Assembly (NCBI GenBank): GCA_965243775.1
Contig: CBDEWF010000129.1
Location: 27,932-91,931 of the forward strand
DNA: 64,000 nt
DNA from: Sansalvadorimonas sp965243775
GTDB lineage: Bacteria > Pseudomonadota > Gammaproteobacteria > Pseudomonadales > Endozoicomonadaceae
Direction: 5' to 3'
The translations under genes were made by a program, and so were the position numbers. The notes under the pieces are model-generated. The model was given only the letters and a program-made list of their open reading frames with translations. It was not told where the DNA came from and searched no databases. How positions within the stretch are numbered: the stretch's first letter is position 1; each line of letters opens with the position of its first letter. Shown piece after piece: positions 44,967-53,992 of this stretch.

Positions 44967-46946
44967 TTATTTGCCCCTGATCAGACGTCTGGCCAGAAAC
45001 CTGGCTGGGTGGAGTTCAGCCATAAGCTGTTGACTCACTGGAGCAGGTTCACCAGTGATATGGCTGGCCAGCACGTCCCCTGACAGGGGACAGGTGATCA
45101 TACCGCGGGAGCCGTGCCCTGCATTGATATAGAGACCTTCAAGCCAGGGGGCAGTATCAGGAACAGCCGCTCTGGCATTTTTCCCCAATGCTGCGAACTC
45201 TGTATTAAAGCGTGGTTCGTTGATTAACGGACCCACGGTGGGCAGGTAGTCAGGTGTCGTACAGCGAAAACCGGTGCGGCCACCCAGTTGTGTCGTATCA
45301 AGTTGATCAAATTTCAAAGCTGAGGCCAGCTCAGGAGAAAAGCCGGCTATGGTATCGAGGTTGGTTTGGTGATCCTCTGACCTGACGCTGGTATCGGTAT
45401 CATTAAAATGGAAAGTAGCTCCCAAGGTGTGCCGGCCATTGTGGGCCGGGGCAATATATCCTTCAGCACAGAGTGAACAGGTCAGCTTTTCACTTTCTTT
45501 TGTAGCAGGTACTTCTGTTATCTGCCCCCGGATAGCTTTCAGGGGAAGATGACTTACCTGGGGAAGTTTTGCAGCAAGATGGCCACAGGCGATGACAATC
45601 ACCGGACTTGTGAAGCTCTGTCCTGCCCCAGTCAAAACCTGCCAGACGCCTTCATTTTTTGTCATAGTGATTATGGTCTGATTGCCAGTAAACTGGATAT
45701 TGGGGTGATCCAGAAGCCAGCGTACGAACCCCGGTGGGTTTACCCAGCCACCATCATGGAAAAACAGCCCGGAAGTCTGACTGGATATGCCGGTAATGGT
45801 GGAAACCTGTTCACCGGATTTTCCCTCAAGAATGGCCTCATAGCGTTTGCATTCCATGAGTTGTGCATGACGTTTCTTTTCTTTGTCGCTGTCGGGCAGC
45901 TGCATCAGGCCGTTCAGTGAGTAGATTTGTTTCGGCGCTTTCTTTAGCTGATTTATGGTGTGGCGGTAGCCCTGCAAAACCAGTTGGGAAAGGGGAGTAT
46001 TATGGGCGGAAAGGCGGGTATACAGAATGCCCTGGGGGTTTCCGGAAGCCCCCTCTGCTGGCTGACTGTTGCTGTCGATAACAGTAACCTGCCAGCCTCT
46101 GTCGGCAAGGGCGCGAGCTGTTGATGCACCGGCAAGTCCTGCACCGATAACCAGGGCGGATTGTCCGGGCTGAACCGGGCTTTTCTTCAGCCATGCCGGC
46201 AACGGATTCTGTCTGTCTGCTGGAGATTCCATTTTTCCTTTCAGCATTTCCCGCTTGCGACCAAAACCAGGTGCCCTTTCCAGAGTAAATCCTGCACCGC
46301 TCAACCCATCCCGTACCATCCGGGCAACGGTAAATGTGGCGTAGGTGGCATTATCAGCAGATTTCTGTGCCATGCCCTGGAACAGTTCCGGTTGCCACAT
46401 CTGAGGGTTTTTGGATGGGGCAAAACCGTCCAGAAACCAGGCATTGATTCTGGCATCAATGGCTGGCAGCGCATTAACAACATCATCAATAATGAGCGTC
46501 AGTTGAACACGGCTCCGGGCAAAACTGCGGCGGTGAAATCCGGGAATCTCGCCCGGGTAGTTGGCACACAGCTCATCCCGGTAGTGTTCCAGTTCCGGCC
46601 ACAGGCTGAGGACCTGATGCAGGTCTTGTTGAGACAGAGGGAATTTCTCGACAGAGATGAAGTGCAGTCTTGCGCTGTCAGGGGCATGTTCAAGAAAGCT
46701 CTCCATGGCACAGAGAAAGTTCAACCCTGTGCCAAAGCCGGTTTCGGCAATAGTGAAAAAGCTGTTTTCGGGAAGCTGCTGAAAACGCTGCGGGAGTCCG
46801 TTATGTTTCAGGAATACGTAGCGGCTCTCTTCAAGGCCGGAGGCTTTGGAAAAGTAGACATCATCGAACTCGCTGGAGATGGGCTGTCCGTTGTCATCCC
46901 AAGTCAAGGTAGCAGTACGGGCAGTGCATACAGTGTTCTGGTTCAT
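44967..46946 (-). CDS. mnmC: bifunctional tRNA mnm5s2U34 methyltransferase / FAD oxidoreductase
   Basis: MnmC finishes the 5-methylaminomethyl-2-thiouridine at tRNA position 34. The C-terminal FAD domain removes the carboxymethyl group, and the N-terminal SAM domain methylates the amine. The product is about 659 residues. FDDVYFSKASGLEESRYVF and AETGFGTGLNFLCAMESF mark the methyltransferase; the dinucleotide fold VIGAGLAGASTARALADRGW starts the oxidoreductase half. The ATG at 46,946 is preferred to one at 46,988 because MNQNTVCTARTATLTWDD then aligns with the known start of E. coli MnmC. It begins 4 bp after the dusC stop, so the two tRNA-modification genes are likely co-transcribed. Confidence 0.95.
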   Translation of the reverse strand: MNQNTVCTARTATLTWDDNGQPISSEFDDVYFSKASGLEESRYVFLKHNGLPQRFQQLPENSFFTIAETGFGTGLNFLCAMESFLEHAPDSARLHFISVEKFPLSQQDLHQVLSLWPELEHYRDELCANYPGEIPGFHRRSFARSRVQLTLIIDDVVNALPAIDARINAWFLDGFAPSKNPQMWQPELFQGMAQKSADNATYATFTVARMVRDGLSGAGFTLERAPGFGRKREMLKGKMESPADRQNPLPAWLKKSPVQPGQSALVIGAGLAGASTARALADRGWQVTVIDSNSQPAEGASGNPQGILYTRLSAHNTPLSQLVLQGYRHTINQLKKAPKQIYSLNGLMQLPDSDKEKKRHAQLMECKRYEAILEGKSGEQVSTITGISSQTSGLFFHDGGWVNPPGFVRWLLDHPNIQFTGNQTIITMTKNEGVWQVLTGAGQSFTSPVIVIACGHLAAKLPQVSHLPLKAIRGQITEVPATKESEKLTCSLCAEGYIAPAHNGRHTLGATFHFNDTDTSVRSEDHQTNLDTIAGFSPELASALKFDQLDTTQLGGRTGFRCTTPDYLPTVGPLINEPRFNTEFAALGKNARAAVPDTAPWLEGLYINAGHGSRGMITCPLSGDVLASHITGEPAPVSQQLMAELHPARFLARRLIRGK

Positions 46947-46950
46947 ATTT

Positions 46951-47934
46951 TCAGGCAGCTTGTAACTCGGAAAGAATGGCTTGGCCACATTTATGCTGTT
47001 TCACACTATGGAACAGTTCAGTGGCTTCCCTGTGGCCCCGGGTCATCATCCGTAACCACTGTTTCAGTCGGTCTGCCAGATATTTTTCAGGGTGTTCAAC
47101 CCCAAAGGGGTGATCTTTTCCACCATTGCTGGAGAGAATTTTTTCGGCAAAACTGAGAACAATCTTTCTGGTATCCTGCCAGTTATCCTGAATGGGTACC
47201 TCGTCCTTTGCTGTTATCCGGGTTTTGATCTGCCTGGCCAGAAGGGGGCGGGCGATCACGCCACGGCCAATCATGACATCATCACAACCACTGATTTTCC
47301 GGCATTTTTGGTAATCATCTACTGTCCAGATCTCACCATTGGCGGTCAACGGGATAGAGAGTTGTTCCCTGATGCTGGCCAGTTTTTCCCAGTGGGCCGG
47401 CGGACGATATCCCTCCTTGCGGGTTCGGGCATGAATGGTCAGCCCTGTCGCTCCGGCTGCCTCAATGCCCTGGGCAATATCCAGTGCATGATCGCAGTGG
47501 TCAAACCCCAGACGCATTTTGGCTGTAACTGGGATATGCCGGGGAACCTGATTGCGTACCGCACTGACAATAGCATAAATGGTTTCAGGTTCTTTCAGTA
47601 GAGCTGCACCACCCTTATGGTTATTAACCGTTTTGGCAGGGCAGCCAAAGTTTAAATCAATACCCAGGGCCCCCAGCCGAACGGCCTTACAGGCATTTTC
47701 TGCCATAAGGGTGGGGTTGTTGCCCATCAGCTGGACATGAACCGAAGTGCCGGAGCGGGTTTTACAGCCATGGAGCAGCTCGGGGCAGAGCCTGTAGAAC
47801 ACACTGTTGGGGTAAAGGGTGTTGGTAATCCGGATAAACTCCGTGACACACAGGTCAAAACCACCGGTGTCGGTGAGCAGTTGCCGCATCAGGTAGTCGA
47901 CAACACCTTCCATTGGGGCGAGGGTGATTTTCAC
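46951..47934 (-). CDS. dusC: tRNA-dihydrouridine(16) synthase
   Basis: This FMN-dependent reductase makes dihydrouridine at tRNA position 16. It is 327 residues with a GTG start at 47,934, beginning MKITLAPMEGVVDYLMRQL. The catalytic cysteine is in LNFGCPAKTVNNHKGGAALL, and ANGEIWTVDDY with MIGRGVIARP marks the FMN-binding barrel. TEFIRITNTLYP is characteristic of the DusC subgroup. mnmC follows directly on the same strand. Confidence 0.95.
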   Translation of the reverse strand: MKITLAPMEGVVDYLMRQLLTDTGGFDLCVTEFIRITNTLYPNSVFYRLCPELLHGCKTRSGTSVHVQLMGNNPTLMAENACKAVRLGALGIDLNFGCPAKTVNNHKGGAALLKEPETIYAIVSAVRNQVPRHIPVTAKMRLGFDHCDHALDIAQGIEAAGATGLTIHARTRKEGYRPPAHWEKLASIREQLSIPLTANGEIWTVDDYQKCRKISGCDDVMIGRGVIARPLLARQIKTRITAKDEVPIQDNWQDTRKIVLSFAEKILSSNGGKDHPFGVEHPEKYLADRLKQWLRMMTRGHREATELFHSVKQHKCGQAILSELQAA

Positions 47935-48008
47935 AGGCCAGTCTTGCAGTACTCAAAACTGTTAATCCTATTCATTGCATGAATTTTATACCAGTAGGAG
48001 TTTTGCGT

Positions 48009-49784
48009 TTACTGCGTCTTTTTGGGGCGTTGTAAAGCCGAACCTGTAGAGAAATATTGACTCAACCCCTTCTGGTCCTCATTAAACTCGAATACTGATA
48101 GATCGTTCGCTGCTGGCAATTCACTCGCTTGATCGTGAAGACCAGATTGCCGTGATCTTAATTTTGCTATCACTGAAGTTAATGTTTTGGCTCTTACCTG
48201 CTGTTGCCCGACTTTGGTCGTTTTTAAAGTGGAAGAGTTATTATTGCCCTCTGGATGTATTATTTCGGGTGTTTGGAAACCAAAATTCACATGAGCCTCC
48301 CTTAGTACTGGCTGGGCTTTTGGTTGATGTGAGGATGAAGAGACCAAAGGTTTAGGCGTAACCTTTTTAGGAGAGCGAGCAGGTTGTGCCGGGGCCGAAG
48401 AAGTGCGTGCCGATGTTTGTTTCGGAAGAGAGCCTGTCAAAGTTTTACCAGTTTTACCGATCTTGTTGGTGTTCGAATTAGGGGCTCTTTTGTTAGCTGA
48501 AGAAGGCTGTCTCTGTTGTTTTTTGGTTTGCGATCTCTTTTGGCTTTTTTCGACAGGGTGTAACTGGTATTTCTTTGGAAGAGTCATACGCCCCAACGTA
48601 ATTTTTTGTTTTTGATGTCTCTTTGATTTAGGTAACTGTTTAGTTCTACCTGGTTTGGCTGGCTGAGTGTTTTGAGTGAGGTGTTTAAGTCGTGGGAATC
48701 CTGGGGGATGGTAGTTTCGAATATCATACTTCCACTGCTCACTGTTGTTTATGCTCGGGTCGCTTTTAATCTCAGAAAGTGCCAGCCAGTATGCTGCCAG
48801 CTTCTGTTTTACTGGAGGAAGGAATGAGCCGGCCAGAGTGGACTGGATAGTGAAGTTGATATGCGGCAGTAACAGGGGGTCAGTAGTCTTTATTAGAACC
48901 ATGTTGGCACTGTCCAGATCTATAGCTGCATTCCAGATAATCATCATTTTCAAATCAGTCTTATATTCTTCATCGCCGAAATGAGTCGTCAATAAATTAA
49001 TATCCTCATCATCAATGCCCTGATCGTTAATAATTGCAATCTGATCTTTCAGCTCTTGCTCGGTCTCACCCTGTGGAAAAGAGATTTGCCCCCGGTCCCA
49101 TGCTTCATAACTGGCCAGAAGCTCCTCGCCTCTCTGCTTCCAGTCAAACTTAGCCATTCCTGAAGGGACTATGGCTTCATTGATATATTGCAGCCGCAAT
49201 TCCAGGTAAGCGCGCTCATCATCATGCAGAGGTGACTGTTCATGTCGGGCCAGATGTATCAGGTGAGTCAGGCATGGTATCAGGAGAGGATCCTGCTCCT
49301 GAACATATGCCATGACCAGCTTGGCAGATTCCTCTTTTGTGGGTGTGCCCGGAAATTTACCGCTATCGTAGCCGCCTAGTTTTGGAGCAGGCTCAAAATC
49401 CAACTCCTGAAGTTGTAACTGAAGATGATTGATCAGGCTGTTGATCAAGAGGTGTAATATTTTGGAGCGAAAAAAGGAGGGAGGTTCCTTTTGTGGGAAA
49501 CAGACTTCTCTCATAGTGAATTCATGTTTGCTCTTTTTGAGCTCACTTCTTAACTTTACGCACCTTTTGCTTTTTTTCATCCAGTTTTCAAACGCTTCCC
49601 AGTCAGAGCCATCCTGGTGAGTTTCAGCTCCTTTCCTGATTATGGTTTTTAAAGGTTCTTTCCCCGGTTTGCTTTTCGTTCTTTTTCCTGCCATGCACGG
49701 ATTAGCCAGAAGCAGTGATGACAGTAGAAACCAGATAACTGCTACTTTTGGAATTGTTGTTTTTATATGGTCTTTCCTGGACAT
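48009..49784 (-). CDS. secreted protein of unknown function, paralogue 1 of a tandem pair
   Basis: This 591-residue protein has an N-terminal export signal (VAVIWFLLSSLLLANPCMAG). Residues about 60-370 form a helical domain with segments shared with the next gene: HEFTMREVCFP, LELRLQYINEAIVP, GMAKFDWKQR, YWLALSEIKS and YHPPGFPRLKH. From about 380 the chain is low complexity, basic and rich in Lys, Ser, Pro and Gln, and probably disordered. No catalytic motif or known domain is recognised. Its leader repeats the leader of the paralogue upstream, so a duplication including the promoter-proximal region created the pair. Being exported and fast-changing, it could be a host-facing protein; this is speculation. 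Confidence 0.75.
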   Translation of the reverse strand: MSRKDHIKTTIPKVAVIWFLLSSLLLANPCMAGKRTKSKPGKEPLKTIIRKGAETHQDGSDWEAFENWMKKSKRCVKLRSELKKSKHEFTMREVCFPQKEPPSFFRSKILHLLINSLINHLQLQLQELDFEPAPKLGGYDSGKFPGTPTKEESAKLVMAYVQEQDPLLIPCLTHLIHLARHEQSPLHDDERAYLELRLQYINEAIVPSGMAKFDWKQRGEELLASYEAWDRGQISFPQGETEQELKDQIAIINDQGIDDEDINLLTTHFGDEEYKTDLKMMIIWNAAIDLDSANMVLIKTTDPLLLPHINFTIQSTLAGSFLPPVKQKLAAYWLALSEIKSDPSINNSEQWKYDIRNYHPPGFPRLKHLTQNTQPAKPGRTKQLPKSKRHQKQKITLGRMTLPKKYQLHPVEKSQKRSQTKKQQRQPSSANKRAPNSNTNKIGKTGKTLTGSLPKQTSARTSSAPAQPARSPKKVTPKPLVSSSSHQPKAQPVLREAHVNFGFQTPEIIHPEGNNNSSTLKTTKVGQQQVRAKTLTSVIAKLRSRQSGLHDQASELPAANDLSVFEFNEDQKGLSQYFSTGSALQRPKKTQ

Positions 49785-49835
49785 GCTGTCTATGAATTCG
49801 CCTGAAAGCAGGGCAGAGAAGTGTAGACCGAAATT

Positions 49836-51602
49836 CTATTTGTGATATGTGGGAAGGCGTAAAGCTGGGCCGATGAGTGGGCATGGAGCATATTTCTGCT
49901 CCTTATCAAACTCGGTTACTGACTGTTCAGCCCTGATCTTTGATTGACTGGTATTGTGCTGGGGTCTGGGAGTTTGTGTTTTTGTATACGACGGCATTAG
50001 CCCTAATGAGCCGGGCCTATTTGAGAATTGCATAGTTTTGGCTGGTTTGAAAACGATAGTTTTTTGAGGGAGGCGGGCAGGTGCTTTTTTTCGGTGTGCG
50101 CTGGAGTCAAATTCCAGAGGGATGTCTATTCGCACAGGTTTTACAGCTTGTTGCGTTGAAGATGAAGAGCTTGAGGGTAGAGGCGCAGCCTTTTGCTGGG
50201 GGAGAGTTCGTGCTGGAACCGAAGGCTTTGATATTGTCGATTTTGGTTTTGAGGTGGCCTGGGCTCTGTTTACTCTGTTGGTGGCTTTTGTACTGGAGCT
50301 TGAGGGTTTACTCTCTGCAGAGAGCGATGGATTGTTACATTTTGCGATTTCTATACTGACCATTAGACTTTTGCTGGCAAGCTGTTCCTGGGGTTTCTTG
50401 GGAACGGCTTTTCCCCAAAGCTTGTTTTTTTCTTTTGCTGGTACCTTTGTTCTGGTAAGTCTCGTGCCCTTGCTGTTTCTTGTATGCGGCGTATTTTGAA
50501 TCTGATGTTCCAGTCGTGATGCCCCCGGGGGGTGATAGTTCAGAACCTTTTGTCTCCACTCTTCATTGTTGAAATTCACGTCCGTGCTTTTAATCTCTGA
50601 AAGGGCAAGCCAGTATGCAGTTAGTTTTTGCTTTTCCCAAGAAAAGTAAGAACCGGCAACAGCAGCCTGGATAGTGAAGCTTACATGCGAATCACGCAGT
50701 GGGTCACTGATAGAGACTTTCAAGGCCATGTCGGCATTACTTAGGACCAGGGTTGCATTCCAGGCTGTCATCATTTTTAGTTCGGGCTGATATTTATCAT
50801 CCCACAAATGTTTTAGTATAAATTTGGAGTGCTTTTTTTTAGAGCCAGAGATGGCGTTAATCTGACCAATTAATTCCTCATCAGTTTCAGCCTGTGGAAA
50901 AGAGACCTCACTTCGGTTCCATGTTTTATAGTCGTTCAGAAGCTCCTGGGCTCTTTTGCTCCAGTCAAACTTAGCCATTCCTTGGGGAACTATCGCTTCA
51001 TCAATATATTGCAAACGCAATTCCAGGTAGGCACGTTCCTTGTCGTCCAGGAGAGATGATTCATAACGGGCCAGGTATATCAGGTGCGTCAGGGATGGTA
51101 GCAGGAGTGGGTCCTGATCCTGGACAAACGCGATGACCTGCTCCGAGGATTCTTGCGCGCTCTTACCCGGAAGTTGTCCACCATAATAACCTGAAAGTTT
51201 TGGGGCGGGCTCAAAACCTGATTCTTCGAGTCGCATCTGGAGATAGTAGACCAGATCATTGATTAAGAGGTGCAGTGTTTTGGAGCGAAAATAGGAGGGA
51301 GGCTCCGCTTCCGGGAAACAGACTTCTCTCATAGTGAATTCGTGCTCACTCTCCCCAACCCTATTCTTTAGCTTTGAGCACCTCTCGCTACATTGCATCC
51401 ACTGATCAAACTCTTCCCAGCTACTGTTATCTCCAGAAGTTTCAGCTTTTTCTCTGATTTCGGTTTTTAGAGATTGCTCTGCTGGCTTGTTTTTAACCTT
51501 TTTCCCGGCCCGGCAAGGGTTAGAGAACAGCAATGCTGACAGTAATAACCAGAAAACTGCCAGTGTTGGAATTGTTGTTTTTGATCGGACCGTTTTGAGC
51601 AT
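49836..51602 (-). CDS. secreted protein of unknown function, paralogue 2 of a tandem pair
   Basis: This 588-residue protein is homologous to the gene at 48,009-49,784, with the same layout: signal peptide (LAVFWLLLSALLFSNPCRAG), a helical domain with HEFTMREVCFP, LELRLQYIDEAIVP, GMAKFDWSKR, YWLALSEIKS and YHPPG, then a long disordered Ser/Lys/Pro-rich tail. The tails differ much more than the domains. Two conserved cysteine positions around residues 70-75 and one in the VCFP motif might pair. The gap to the other paralogue is 51 bp and consists mostly of that gene's duplicated leader. Function is unknown. Confidence 0.75.
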   Translation of the reverse strand: MLKTVRSKTTIPTLAVFWLLLSALLFSNPCRAGKKVKNKPAEQSLKTEIREKAETSGDNSSWEEFDQWMQCSERCSKLKNRVGESEHEFTMREVCFPEAEPPSYFRSKTLHLLINDLVYYLQMRLEESGFEPAPKLSGYYGGQLPGKSAQESSEQVIAFVQDQDPLLLPSLTHLIYLARYESSLLDDKERAYLELRLQYIDEAIVPQGMAKFDWSKRAQELLNDYKTWNRSEVSFPQAETDEELIGQINAISGSKKKHSKFILKHLWDDKYQPELKMMTAWNATLVLSNADMALKVSISDPLRDSHVSFTIQAAVAGSYFSWEKQKLTAYWLALSEIKSTDVNFNNEEWRQKVLNYHPPGASRLEHQIQNTPHTRNSKGTRLTRTKVPAKEKNKLWGKAVPKKPQEQLASKSLMVSIEIAKCNNPSLSAESKPSSSSTKATNRVNRAQATSKPKSTISKPSVPARTLPQQKAAPLPSSSSSSTQQAVKPVRIDIPLEFDSSAHRKKAPARLPQKTIVFKPAKTMQFSNRPGSLGLMPSYTKTQTPRPQHNTSQSKIRAEQSVTEFDKEQKYAPCPLIGPALRLPTYHK

Positions 51603-51903
51603 ACTGTTTACGAGTCCGCCTGTAAGCAGGGGCAGAGAAGTGTAGACGGAAATTCACAGAACGTGCCCTAAGGCAATGAAAGTATGGGTAATATAAAGGT
51701 GGTGTCGTATTTGTGCTGTATATATTGCGTTGTGTCAGTTGTTGGTTAGGCAATTATTGCGCCAAACCCTTATTTCGGTACAATGGCCTCGGGTTTAATC
51801 CCAAGTATCCCAATTACAAGCTGTCGACCGGGACGATTGTGTACCACGCAACCAAATTATAAATACCGGCCGATGGACAGGAATAACCATAACAGGGTGC
51901 GCC
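51603..51903 (+). promoter_or_regulatory. upstream region of the oadGAB operon
   Basis: This 300-bp divergent intergenic region holds the leader of paralogue 2 near 51,610-51,660 and a possible -10 element (TACAAT, 51,779-51,784) directed at oadG. No operator was identified. Confidence 0.35.
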
Positions 51904-52164
51904 ATGTCCCAAGCGGAACTCATAAATGAAGGCCTGTCGCTGATGATGTTCGGCATGGGCTTTGTCTTTGTCTTCCTGACCGTTCTGATCTTTGCCACAA
52001 GCCTGATGTCGAAAACAGTACTGGCTATTGCCCCGGAAGAGCCTGCTTCGGCTCCCAAACGGTCGACTGCGCCTGCTGCTGGAACATCTGATCCAGCTTC
52101 AGATCCAGAGCTGTTGGCTGTTATAAGTGATGCTATTCGCCAGCATCGGGAACGCCATCGTTAA
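51904..52164 (+). CDS. oadG: oxaloacetate decarboxylase, gamma subunit
   Basis: This small membrane subunit of 86 residues has one N-terminal transmembrane helix (LSLMMFGMGFVFVFLTVLIF) followed by an Ala/Pro-rich cytoplasmic linker and a His/Arg-rich C-terminus (IRQHRERHR). In this family such a tail helps bind Zn2+ and holds the alpha subunit on the beta subunit. It is the first gene of the oadG-oadA-oadB set that forms the Na+-pumping oxaloacetate decarboxylase. Confidence 0.92.
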   Translation: MSQAELINEGLSLMMFGMGFVFVFLTVLIFATSLMSKTVLAIAPEEPASAPKRSTAPAAGTSDPASDPELLAVISDAIRQHRERHR

Positions 52165-52203
52165 GACAATCTGAATATCTTTTATCTGGGGGAGTTCAAA
52201 AGG

Positions 52204-53982
52204 ATGAACGCGAATAAAGCGCCGCTTGGTATTACTGACCTTGTCCTGCGAGATGCTCATCAGTCGTTGTTTGCGACGCGTATGCGTCTTGACGATATGC
52301 TGCCGATTGCAGAAAAACTGGATCAGATCGGTTACTGGTCTGTAGAGAGCTGGGGGGGAGCCACCTTTGACAGCTGTATCCGCTTTCTTGGGGAAGATCC
52401 CTGGGAAAGACTTCGGGAACTGAAAAAAGCCATGCCCAACACCAGGCAGCAGATGCTGCTGCGTGGCCAGAATCTTCTTGGATATCGTCACTATGCCGAC
52501 GATGTTGTTGACCGTTTTGTCGAGCGGGCTGTTGCCAACGGCATGGATGTCTTCCGTGTCTTTGATGCCATGAATGACCCCCGCAACCTGATGCAGGCCA
52601 TGCGGGCGGTGAAGAAGCAGGGAGCCCATGCCCAAGGAACCCTGTCGTTTACTACCAGTCCTGTGCATACCACAGATATGTGGGTGGATCTGGCCAAGCG
52701 TATTGAGGATCTTGAAGCTGATTCTATCTGTATCAAGGATATGTCCGGTATTCTGGCTCCCTACCAGGCTTATGATCTGGTATCCCGTCTGAAGAAGGAG
52801 ACTGACCTTGAAGTGCAGCTGCACTGTCATGCGACAGCCGGTCTCTCTTCCATGACCTTGCTGAAAGCTATTGAAGCTGGTGTTGACCGGGTTGATACGG
52901 CCGTGTCTTCCATGTCCATGACCTATGGCCACTCGCCGACCGAATCCATTGTCGCTGCCTTGCAGGGCACTGACCGCGATACAGGTCTCTGCATTGAAAA
53001 ACTGGAGGAAATTGCAGCTTATTTCCGTGTAGTACGGAAAAAGTATGCCAAGTTTGAAGGCGCTCTGCGTGGCGTGGACTCCCGTATTCTGGTCGCCCAG
53101 GTTCCCGGCGGCATGCTGACCAATATGGAGAACCAGCTGAAACAGCAGGGGGCGGCAGATCGCTTTGATGAGGTGCTGGAAGAGATTCCCAGAGTACGCA
53201 AGGATCTGGGTTATATCGCTCTGGTCACACCAACATCCCAGATTGTCGGTACCCAGGCTGTACTGAATGTGTTAACCGGTGAACGCTACAAGAATATTTC
53301 CAAGGAGACCCAGGGTATTCTCAAGGGGGAATATGGATCTGCACCGGCTCCCTATGATGCTGAACTGCAGGCACGTGTTCTGGATGGTGCCGAGCCGCTG
53401 ACCTGCCGCCCGGCAGACAAGCTTGAGCCGGAGATGGGCAGACTGGAAGCGGAAGTCAAAGCCCAGGCCGCAGAGAAAGGTATCGCCCTGTCTGATAATG
53501 CCATTGATGATGTCCTGACTGTTGCCCTGTTCCCGAAAGTGGGTCTCAAGTTTTTGGAAAATCGTGACAACCCCGATGCTTTTGAGCCCGTTCCCACAGG
53601 CCAGGAAATGGTGGCCAGGGAGGTCGGCAAGCCCGAGGTTTATACCGTTAATGTCAATAACGCCAAATATGTTGTTGAGGTCAGTGAAGGTGGTGACGTG
53701 ACTGGTCTCAAGGAAGTGTCAGCTGCTCCTGCATTTGCCGCAGCTCCGGTTGCTGCAGCTGCTGATAGTGGTGATCCTCTGCCGGCACCTCTGGCGGGCA
53801 ATATCTGGAAAGTCCATGTCAATCCCGGTGACCATGTTGCTGAAGGTGATGTGGTTCTGATTCTGGAAGCCATGAAGATGGAAACGGAAGTTCGCTCTCC
53901 CAAGGCTGGTACTGTCAGCAGTGTCCATGTCAAGGAAGGCGATCAGGTCGTAGTCGGTGACGAGCTGCTGTGCCTGGCATAA
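52204..53982 (+). CDS. oadA: oxaloacetate decarboxylase, alpha subunit
   Basis: This biotin-dependent carboxyltransferase moves the C4 carboxyl of oxaloacetate to biotin, leaving pyruvate. It is 592 residues. The N-terminal barrel has LRDAHQSLFATRMR (metal/catalytic region), the middle PYC/OADA domain has VDTAVSSMSMTYGHSPTES, and an Ala/Pro hinge leads to a biotinyl domain with EAMKMETEV, whose Lys carries biotin, about 35 residues before the end. A purine-rich stretch ending AAAAGG precedes the ATG. oadB follows 10 bp after the stop. Confidence 0.97.
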   Translation: MNANKAPLGITDLVLRDAHQSLFATRMRLDDMLPIAEKLDQIGYWSVESWGGATFDSCIRFLGEDPWERLRELKKAMPNTRQQMLLRGQNLLGYRHYADDVVDRFVERAVANGMDVFRVFDAMNDPRNLMQAMRAVKKQGAHAQGTLSFTTSPVHTTDMWVDLAKRIEDLEADSICIKDMSGILAPYQAYDLVSRLKKETDLEVQLHCHATAGLSSMTLLKAIEAGVDRVDTAVSSMSMTYGHSPTESIVAALQGTDRDTGLCIEKLEEIAAYFRVVRKKYAKFEGALRGVDSRILVAQVPGGMLTNMENQLKQQGAADRFDEVLEEIPRVRKDLGYIALVTPTSQIVGTQAVLNVLTGERYKNISKETQGILKGEYGSAPAPYDAELQARVLDGAEPLTCRPADKLEPEMGRLEAEVKAQAAEKGIALSDNAIDDVLTVALFPKVGLKFLENRDNPDAFEPVPTGQEMVAREVGKPEVYTVNVNNAKYVVEVSEGGDVTGLKEVSAAPAFAAAPVAAAADSGDPLPAPLAGNIWKVHVNPGDHVAEGDVVLILEAMKMETEVRSPKAGTVSSVHVKEGDQVVVGDELLCLA

Positions 53983-53992
53983 GGAGGCTGTT

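Noticed and set aside
46161..47156. 331-codon plus-strand frame opposite mnmC and dusC
   Set aside because: It spans the antisense of two well-supported tRNA-modification genes and has no protein-like features.
52099..52932. 277-codon minus-strand frame opposite oadA
   Set aside because: oadA is unambiguous; this is a codon-bias shadow.
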